A program made the translations under genes and the position numbers. Positions 56,028 to 64,000 of a stretch of DNA of 64,000 nt are shown piece by piece. Numbering within the stretch: position 1 is the stretch's first letter; each line of letters opens with the position of its first letter. Source of the DNA: Punica granatum. Taxonomy: Eukaryota > Streptophyta > Magnoliopsida > Myrtales > Lythraceae. The notes beneath the pieces were generated by a model. That model was not told the DNA's origin, ran no database searches, and saw nothing but the letters and a program-made list of their open reading frames with translations. The stretch spans positions 3,534,001 to 3,598,000 of the forward strand of contig NC_045133.1 in assembly GCF_007655135.1 (NCBI RefSeq), in the 5' to 3' direction.

Positions 56028-59000
56028 TCACATCACATTGGGCACGAAACCATGTGATGATCTATCTAATTGTGTCATATACATACACATGTATATATAA
56101 ATGTGGTCTCAAACCAAGAGTTAAATAATCCATTTCCTAAGGGGTCTTTTTAGCATAATTCGAAGTCTCCGTAACATGAATTAGTAAGTATTTTCAGTTC
56201 AAGTATTTAGTTATTTCAGTTCAAGTATCTAGTATTTTTAGCACTTGTAATTAGTACAAGTATTTATTATTTTTACTTATTAGTATTTTAACTCGAATGT
56301 TTAGCATTTAATATAATTCATGACAAATGATAAAATCACTATGCATTTGCGTTCCGTGTTAAAGTACAATAAATATTGGATGTGTTAAAGGACAATAAAT
56401 AACTCATTTTAGTCAGGAACATGAGGTTTTGACTTCTTTATGATAAATACGTGTGTATATATACAAATATGTAATATTTTCTTATAATTTCTTCCTGGGT
56501 AACCGAAACGAGGGGAAACAAAAAGTGACTGGATTAAAAGGTCATAAAATTAGTATAACCGAAAAGAAGGTCATAAAATTAGGGCAAAATCCCATCCTCA
56601 AACTTTGATACTTCTCATGGTAGAGGGACCATCCCGAATAAGAGGGAAGCTAACCTCTCTTCACTCATCGAGCAGTGACTCGAATCAGCAAGTCCCGAGC
56701 TTGGGATGCGACTCGAATGGAATGGGCCTAGTTGATCCCCTCGTGCTACTGGGGCGACTTAAAGATCATGGGCCTAAAGGTCCTTGTAATGCACGCAACG
56801 TGATTTAAATTTTTGGCTTCTCAATGCATCATTTCAGCAATATTGTCGGTTGTATATAACATTCCGACCGGTTCATCGCGAAGAACACCATGTGATATTG
56901 GCCAAGCCGGTATTAATTAGGAACCAAAGCACATACGGAAGCGGAGTGACAGCCCATTGACAAGCAACAGCAGTGACTCATCAAATTAACCGCAATGACA
57001 TGCCGAATAGTATGCCGACAGACGTATACCGTACGCATACGACTTGGATGGGAGAAAGTGGTTGACTGACGTCATGTATGATGTTGGCTGCAAAAGTGGT
57101 GTGCTAATAGCTGACATGGTGTCTAGGTACATGCATCAGCAAGTATGTAATCAATCAATGATGGGGACATCATAGCACGGCACTATGGCATGGGATGGCG
57201 ACGTCGATGTACGCATATGGGGAGGAATCATCCCCCGTCTTGTCTATATCCAACTTCTCGGGCATATTTTCATATATATTACATCCAATGGCAAACTGTG
57301 GAAGCCGTATCGAAACATCTAATTAAAAAATCGACAAGTTTTTGCCGAATATACGTTATCAAATATGCAAGCTAAAATTCGAACCTACACGGAACCAGAA
57401 CGGCGGCGACTGGCTCTAACAACTGAAAAATCGTAAACAAACAAATGAATGTACAACGAAGCATCAGCAAATAGGATTATTGATCATTTCTCAAGAGACC
57501 GTCGCGATTGAGGGCGGACAGATTCAACAATCGGGTGATTTAGGGCTCTAGTGCATACACATCACTCTCTTATACATGCTTCCGGTGCATTTCGACTTGA
57601 AACGTCCGAATAGACCGGTGAATTTTTTTAGGGGCGTAACTTGTTATCTAAAAGTCTAATGAGTCCCGACTAATTCAGTTTGAGCTGGATTGACCTATTA
57701 AGGGATAAGATTCTCCAAACGCGAATTTTTTCTATTTCAATACTCGAATTCGAAATCTTATTTGAAGAAAATAATTATCGAGCTGCTTAAATTAATACAT
57801 GTTAGTGTATAGACCGGAATTAATTACATCAGAGATTTAATACGAAATTAACTAAAAACAGTTAAAAGGGGAGATTTTGACGGAAATTTAGATGAGATGT
57901 GCCAAATAAATAATTGCCAGATGGATCATGTCAACATCCGAAAGGGAAAGGCCGGAAAGCAGCATGTGCAACTTGCAAGTGAAGGGTTCTTAGAACTTGC
58001 CCATGGTAAAAACAAATAAAATAATTAATAATTGAATTTTTTCTTAAAAAAATTGGTGAGCTTGCATTTGCTAGATAATGATCCAATTCAATTTGTTTTT
58101 ATACAATAATTATAAATGTTGATAAATATGTTGTGTGAGAATATATATTTATATATATAGATAGTTATGAAAATAGATGCGAAATTTATCATTAAAAAAA
58201 TATCATCTATATATAGATGTGAAAATAAATAAATAATTTTTTAATTAAATTAAAAAAAATAATGATTATATTTTTGAATTTACGAAGAATATAATTGAAT
58301 TGGATTGGGTAAAATATTTTATTGAAAAAATAAACGAAGGCAATATTCTCTGAATCTTATCATGCAAAGCAAATCCTGCCAAAAAAGCAGAGCACTAGGG
58401 GCAAAGACCCTTTTCCCCATATGAAATAAGCACGTGGGACATATGTGACATTACCTGGAAGCTGGGTAAATTCCCAATTTCTAAACTCTCCATCTAAGCA
58501 ATGAAATTGAAATTGACCTTGAAAATCGATTCCCCTTTTCTCAAGAAAAGTCTTATCAAATCCAATTTAATGAAAAGATTTTGCCTATCGGAGAAGGAAT
58601 CAATCTTATTATTATTATCGATAGTGCGACAAAGATTGTATAATTTAGGGATATAAAAATACTATTTATTACGATTATTTCCCGCCTTTCTAATAGAAAA
58701 AAAGTTTAACAACATTAATGAGCGTTAGTTTTACTCCTTTTTAATTCTTTAATCGCTTTTTATCCTCCGGGCTGGATTTAAATTAGGTGGGAAATCATAG
58801 TTTAATTTCGGGTCTTCCAAGAAAAGATAATCATGACAAGGTGAATATCTGACGGGAATTAAGATTGGGTTTTATTTCATCAAACCGACACCGTCACGCT
58901 TGGCAAAACATGACAAAACGGTTATTTGGTGGGAATTTTTTAGCGGATGACAATTTTCATTTCATATGTTTATGAATGTTCACTGGACAGTGCTATTGCC

Positions 59001-59160
59001 AGATAAGATGTACATAATTTGTTTTGCTATCTTTTCATACGTGAAATGGGGTCACGATTGAATTATTTTTACTTTCGGTGTGGATCTTTTTGTCGAAAAT
59101 GTATTGAGTTCGATTAAATCGGGATCGGATAGAAGAAGATCTAATGAAAGAACTTCATTG
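56028..59160. other. Gene-free interval
   Basis: No gene is seen between the transporter and the kinase. 56100-56420 is AT-rich with repeated AAGTATTTAGT phrases. 57640-57790 shares the phrase GACTAATTCAGTT and its surroundings with 23510-23620, so both are copies of a dispersed repeat. 58020-58330 is almost all A and T. Confidence 0.4.
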
Positions 59161-59169
59161 AAATTTCGA

Positions 59170-59570
59170 ACAGCAAGTTGTGCCGTTCTTAAAGGCTACA
59201 ACTGAAGAAATTCCGGAATTTATTTGTCTTAAACTTCTCTGGACTCACTACATTTACTGCATCTGGAGGGAGAGGAACGCCAGGCTCTACCGGAATCAAG
59301 TCTCGCCTCCAACAATTATAATACGAAGGATCTTCTCGGATGTGAAAGCAAAATTGTCTGTTCTCCCTCGATTCTCATGCAAAATTGCACACTCTATCAT
59401 TGCGAGGCATATGTTTCACCATTTTGATACTGCAACTAGTTGACTTGGGAGTAGCTCTTGGGTGTTTTTTATTTTACTCCGTATAGAGGAAAATGGTATT
59501 GGTTTCTGATGTAAATTCATATGTTATCAATGAAGTTTCATCATTTATCCAAAAAAAAAAAAAAATTCCG
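59170..59570 (+). pseudogene. LINE 3' end with poly(A) tail
   Basis: The open part reads LLWTHYIYCIWRERNARLYR and SDVKAKLSVLPRFSCKIAHS, the extreme C-terminal region of a plant LINE ORF2, then stops at 59441-59443. An untranslated tail ends CATTTATCC followed by a run of 14 A residues at 59551-59564. The same motifs and tail occur in reverse at 2345-2665. It is 5'-truncated and non-functional. It lies just beyond the 3' end of the kinase gene and may overlap its 3' UTR. Confidence 0.75.
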
Positions 59571-59725
59571 GTAATTGAAGAATTTACAAGGAAGTTGGGT
59601 AAAGGGATCAGCCAAAGATTCAAATCCCCAATCGCCGTCCGGTATATACAAAGTTATCTCACTAAAAAAAGGAATAAATTCCTTTCGCAAAATCGATCTC
59701 CGGCGGGTCGACCCAGACCCGGCAC

Positions 59726-60670
59726 CTATTGCCGGGGTGGACAGACGAACGGGTGGTTGAGGAGCTTCTGGGCCGACCACCGTTTGCTGGAGTCCTTTTG
59801 CAGGCAGCATTCGATGAAGCTCCGGAACTCATCCGACGCGCCCTCCGGGGAGCTGGGCGGGTCCCCGAAGCATATGGCACACATGAGGGTGGCCCAATCG
59901 GGCCTCTCCCCGGGTCCCGATGCGAGCGGGAAGTGGCCTAGGTATAGCTCGAGCAGGGTCAGCCCGAGGCTCCACACGTCCGCCGCGTACCCGTCGTAGT
60001 TCCCGCCATAGGCGTCCGGGTCAAACCGCTCCGGGCTCATGTAAGCGCACGTCCCGACGTAGGAGTTGCACGGGTTAAGGGTCCGGCCCATGATCTTACT
60101 GACACCGAAGTCGGCGATCTTCACCTCCATCTTACTGTTCACGAGCAGATTCGACGGCTTGATATCCCGGTGGATGATCCGGTGGGAGTGGAGGTAGCTC
60201 AGTCCCGCGAGGACCTGCCTCGCAACATCGGCGAGCAAGCTCTCCGTGAAAGTCCCCTGCGAGCGGAGGACAGTGTCGAGGGTCCCGACGTCCATATACT
60301 CCATCACAACGGCGAAGTCGCCGCTCGGCTTCTCGATGATGCCGTGGCACCGGACTATCTGGGGGTGGTCGGTGCGGCGGAGGATCTCCATCTCGCGGTG
60401 GAGCTGGCGGCGGACAGTGGGGTCGCAGCCTCCCTGGACCACCTTGAGGGCGTACAAGGCCGAGGTGCGGCGGTGGCGGACCTTGTAGACTGTGCCACCA
60501 TTACCGTGGCCGAGCACATGGAGCTTCTCGAGGTCGGAGACTGATATCGAGGAGCTGGCGGTGCCGGCTGCAGAAGGCGGGAGCGGGAGCGGGAACCTGG
60601 GGTGGCGCTCGGAGAGTTCGGGCAGCGGGAGGCGGAGGTTGATCTGGCGGCGCTCGCGGACTAGGGCCAT
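59726..60670 (-). CDS. MKK9: MAP kinase kinase, group D (MKK7/MKK9 type)
   Basis: An intronless frame of 314 residues, as is typical for group D plant MKKs. The N-terminus MALVRERRQINLRLPLPE is a MAPK docking site of basic residues followed by L-x-L. The kinase domain has the glycine loop GHGNGGTV (about 54-61), catalytic lysine in YALKVV (K76), HRDIKPSN (D169), DFG (187-189) and the plant MKK activation motif T-x5-S (T197, S203) before SYVGTCAYMSPERFD. The C-terminal lobe (PDWATLMCAICFG, DSSKRWSAQKLLNHPF) is also group D. Arabidopsis MKK9 acts upstream of MPK3/MPK6 in ethylene, camalexin and senescence responses; MKK7 affects auxin transport and defence. All catalytic residues are present. 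The open frame extends upstream to 60910, but the TATA box at 60753-60759 makes 60670 the proper start. MKK7 versus MKK9 is not resolved. Confidence 0.93.
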   Translation of the reverse strand: MALVRERRQINLRLPLPELSERHPRFPLPLPPSAAGTASSSISVSDLEKLHVLGHGNGGTVYKVRHRRTSALYALKVVQGGCDPTVRRQLHREMEILRRTDHPQIVRCHGIIEKPSGDFAVVMEYMDVGTLDTVLRSQGTFTESLLADVARQVLAGLSYLHSHRIIHRDIKPSNLLVNSKMEVKIADFGVSKIMGRTLNPCNSYVGTCAYMSPERFDPDAYGGNYDGYAADVWSLGLTLLELYLGHFPLASGPGERPDWATLMCAICFGDPPSSPEGASDEFRSFIECCLQKDSSKRWSAQKLLNHPFVCPPRQ

Positions 60671-60752
60671 AGACGGGGGAGCTCCGGGATGCTTCACAGA
60701 TAGAGAGAGAGAGAGAGAGTGAGTGATTGGATTCCAACGGACGAAAAGTGGT

Positions 60753-60759
60753 TTATATA
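60753..60759 (-). promoter_or_regulatory. TATA box of the MKK gene
   Basis: TATATAA on the minus strand lies 83-89 bases upstream of the ATG at 60670. A GA tract (about 60701-60720) lies in the leader between them. It excludes the upstream in-frame ATGs from the transcript. Confidence 0.65.
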
Positions 60760-60848
60760 AGTGGAAAGGTGGAAGCACGAGCTGAGTAGTGCCGGCTGAA
60801 AAGGATTTGGAGATAGCAAGGAAGGTGGAAGGATAGAGGGCTAATGGC

Positions 60849-60854
60849 CACGTG
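60849..60854. promoter_or_regulatory. G-box (CACGTG) upstream of the MKK gene
   Basis: CCACGTGG about 180 bases before the ATG is a perfect G-box/ABRE-type palindrome, bound in plants by bZIP and bHLH factors in light, ABA and stress responses. It lies about 90 bases upstream of the TATA box, a likely functional distance. Confidence 0.45.
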
Positions 60855-60919
60855 GGGGCCATGGTAAAATCCCAGACAGAATTTGAACCTCCCTTGTCAT
60901 CGAAAAACAAAATTCCGAC

Positions 60920-63900
60920 TAATTTTACAATTCAAGGATCTTTACGGAACAAACCGCACATTTTGCGATGATCTAGCATAATGGGTGATTCATCGCATTG
61001 TATGCTCATAATATGAAATTCATATTTCAGTCCATTTCATTCATTGCGGACGAATGATCTGATACAGTTGGCAATCTGCGTTATTTCTCGTGGCGGGAAT
61101 CGATCCGATTACATCATTGCGAGCCATCGGTTTGATTAAAGTTGGCGAGCGAACCTATTCCTCTTTAGCTAGGAGTGTTTTTTTTTTTTCAATATTATTT
61201 TTATATAGATCAATCCAAGCTAGGAGTTAGGTTTATCATTTTTTTAATGAATCTTGTGAAATATCTGCATGTGACCAATTAGCCAACCCCTCCAACTTAA
61301 ACAAATCCTTCTTTTTTTCTTTTTTTTTTTTTCCTTATTTAATGATTAAAATCCAATACAAAGCAACGGACAAATCATCATATGATAACAAAGCCCTTCG
61401 TGACTATATCCAGTCAATATCCGTTTATGTGACCATTTGCTAGAGGAGAGTGTTCCGAAGTCTTTTAAAGCGTGATCCATCGATGACTTTTTATATTTAC
61501 TTGATATAAACTTATACTTGCCAGATTTTTCTCTCACGAAATTTTGAAGATTAGGCTCGCTTGCATCACGGTTCACATATGTTCCGGCGTAATTGTTGTT
61601 TCCGAATACATAAAATATGCTATGCTGCAACTATCGACCATATTTTGATCTCTAAAAATTGGCTTGAAGCTTTGGTCGGCAAATTGATTAGTTTGATCTA
61701 ATTAAAGTTTAATGTTAACCTTTTCCCATTGTTTAAGATTCCATTGTACTGCATTTTATCACGAGGTGACCCAGCCCTCAGATGGAGCCAAATGAGGGGA
61801 GCTAACTTTCCAGCACGCCTCTCTCTTTCTATTAATTTCTTTATGTTTTAATTATTTTGTTGATTAAATTATATTATATATTTTATGTATGGTTGGTGCC
61901 GTGAAGCCATCAACAACATAAGAAAAAAATTAATTACTGATCAAAAATGACGAAAAATATAATACATTGTTGTTGTGGTTACATAATTAACATTGATTAT
62001 AATTCCAGCCAGTAGTTGATTTACGAATAAAAACTTGAAATTATATATGTAAAAACAATGCGCATTAAAATTTCTAAATTATGAGGACAAGATATAACTT
62101 TTAAAAAATATATATACGTATAATATGTGTATATGGATAGTAACATTTATATAACACTAATCCTAGTGTCAAACAAGAATTTGTGTCATCAAGGTTTAAT
62201 AATAGCTTCGCGTGAAGGTTGCCGCATGGATTTTCTATTATTTTGAAGTCATAATTATTTTCATTCCTAGAAACATACATGTTTGCATTGATCAGATATA
62301 CGTTATGCTGCCGCAACCTTATCTAATTATTAAAATGTAACTTTCCGATAAGAACTCCAATGATAAAATTTAATATCTGAGAATGAAAAGTACATTAATC
62401 AATAATATAATGAAAATGTATTGTCTAATTTGCTATTAAAATTGATATAACAGTCTCCAAGTTATTTTACCAAATAATTGAAATTTTGTAATAAATACGA
62501 TGACAAATAATCCTATCAAAATATCTTCGAAAGTCAATATATATATATATATATATATATTATTGCTAGCTGTTTCATATAAACGAATATATAAAATTTT
62601 TCTTTTTAACTAGAGATATTTAATTAATTAATTAGTATGAATGTGACTATTGAAATCCTTATGTATCAAATTGAGACAACCAAAACTATTGGGCAAGATA
62701 GATATGGAGCAACTTTGGGGCAATTCGTTATTATAGCCTTAGTATATATTTTCTAAAACTCGAGGGGGCAAATTGAAATCTCCTTACAGATATTGAGACT
62801 TACACAATTTGTTTCGAATAAAAATATATTCATAATTTTGTACCATCCTCTCTTATCCTTTTCTGATTGGCAAATCGTTCGAATTGATACTGATAATTGA
62901 AGAACCGATTAGATTATTTCATTACTTTGGTAGAAAGTTCAATGTTGGTATCCCTATAGTGGATTCTTTTCTAAATATAAGCCGACCAAAGTTGGCCACA
63001 CTGGGATAAATCAATGGGGTATGAGGATAAGATAGCATTTAATTCATATATCGGTTGGTTTCCTGTCACTAGCTACAATATTGTACATTGGAGCGTACCT
63101 CGTCTTAGCAACTTGCCCAATTTGTATCGATACAACTGCCGAGGTATCTTCGACAAAGGGGCACGTCGTGATTGTAATTATAGTCTAAAACATATCCTTT
63201 TCTTGACAAAATGGAAACTGCATAATATTTAGCGGGCTCTGAGTATTTTTGTAACTTAACATAAACATATCGATACAAATAGCAGTATATCCAAGGAAAG
63301 ACGGCTCAATATGAAACAAGGATATTTCGAGTTCAGTTTTACTCCTTACAGGATGTGCGAATTAGTTGATAATATTTAAGAATGAAAGTTTTTGATTTTA
63401 TTTATCCACCACAGTAAATATTTAGGAGTATTTCATGATACAAAGTTTTACCATTCCTTTTAGAGACAGTCATTTGGACTTTTTGGTTCATTAGATGAAT
63501 GCTGTTATTATAGCTTCAGTGTTGATTTGATTGTACAAAGGGTTTAAAGGGCCATTCGGATAAGGACATCCGAAGATTTTCCCCAATGGATATGGAGCCA
63601 TTGAGAAAAGTTAATGAAGGGAAAAGAAAAGGAAAAAAAAAAAGTGGTGCGTCAGAGTGATTATTAGCCGCCACTAAATATAAATTTGATGGGACTGCCA
63701 TCTAACTAATTAATTATGAGATAATTATTAATTAATTAAGAAGGTTGCTGCCTTCGCGATCCTGGCAAAACGTCGCAATATTAATCCGTGGATCTATATG
63801 TACAATTTGCCAGCTGAAGGAGGATATAAGGGGAAAAAGAGTTTAGATCGGCCAAATATCCATCGTGAAAGTTTTTCTTTTTTTTGATAGATAACTTGAA

Positions 63901-64000
63901 ATTTTTTTAGTGAGAATAATTGAAATGAACGCATAGACTGTATACGAGGTTGCGGAAGAATGTTACGATTTTGACGAAGAATTGTATATATAGTTCGAAA
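60920..64000. other. Gene-free AT-rich right end
   Basis: No gene is supported. TA repeats lie at about 62540-62562 and A- or T-rich runs near 61165 and 61320. Open frames at 61346-61630 (minus) and 63014-63232 (plus) are short, AT-biased and without a recognisable domain. Confidence 0.45.

Noticed and set aside
60170..60544. Plus-strand frames across the MKK gene
   Set aside because: They are antisense shadows of a GC-rich kinase coding exon.
60671..60910. 80-residue N-terminal extension of the MKK
   Set aside because: The TATA box at 60753-60759 falls inside it and the group D docking site starts at the 60670 ATG.
1..64000. CRISPR arrays, rRNA genes, bacterial operons
   Set aside because: No regularly spaced repeats, no rRNA sequence, and gene structure is entirely plant nuclear with introns.

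Overview
The window is nuclear DNA of a flowering plant, most likely a eudicot. Genes have many short GT-AG introns, encode chloroplast transit peptides, and are separated by AT-rich DNA full of MITEs, hAT-like and Helitron-like elements and LINE tails. The gene content would fit Myrtales, but I cannot establish the species from sequence alone.

Gene order. 1-346 (-): first part of an LRR receptor-like kinase running off the left edge. 6486-10016 (-): 11-exon chloroplast DnaJ (551 aa) with an unusual C-terminal hydrophobic segment. 10902-12934 (-): uroporphyrinogen III methyltransferase, 5 exons, 384 aa. 18079-21111 (-): CDCA7-like zinc-finger gene, 9 exons, 285 aa, with two separate internal tandem duplications of exons. 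25021-27845 (+): CYP82-type cytochrome P450, 2 exons, 546 aa. 30724-30909 (+): candidate small-protein gene. 34860-37836 (-): cytosolic glutamine synthetase GS1, 12 exons, exactly 356 aa. 46416-49769 (+): NFXL1-type zinc-finger protein, one coding exon, 1117 aa. 50233-50561 (-): secreted eight-cysteine defensin-like peptide. 52118-56027 (+): HAK/KUP/KT potassium transporter, 10 exons, 781 aa. 59726-60670 (-): group D MAP kinase kinase (MKK7/MKK9 type), intronless, 314 aa. I derived the exon models by hand from splice sites and reading phase. All close in frame, but they need transcript support.

The genes are independent plant loci, not an operon. Several bear on stress or development (P450, NFXL1, MKK9-type kinase, defensin-like peptide, K+ transporter), others on chloroplast and nitrogen metabolism (DnaJ, siroheme synthesis, GS1). 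Siroheme, made by the methyltransferase pathway, is the cofactor of nitrite reductase, whose ammonium GS1-type enzymes assimilate; I read their proximity as coincidence.

The most unusual structure is a rearrangement upstream of the P450. About 734 bp covering exons 2-4 of the GS1 gene, introns included, has been copied 13 kb away and lies precisely between two direct copies of a 300-bp P450 upstream sequence. Second is the CDCA7-like gene. Its exon 1-2 pair is duplicated so that either exon 2 copy could join exon 1 in frame but not both together, and its exon 3 has a decayed duplicate that would break the frame if used. I found no tRNA, rRNA or CRISPR array and no previously undescribed molecular system. 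The novelty here is in gene structure and rearrangement.
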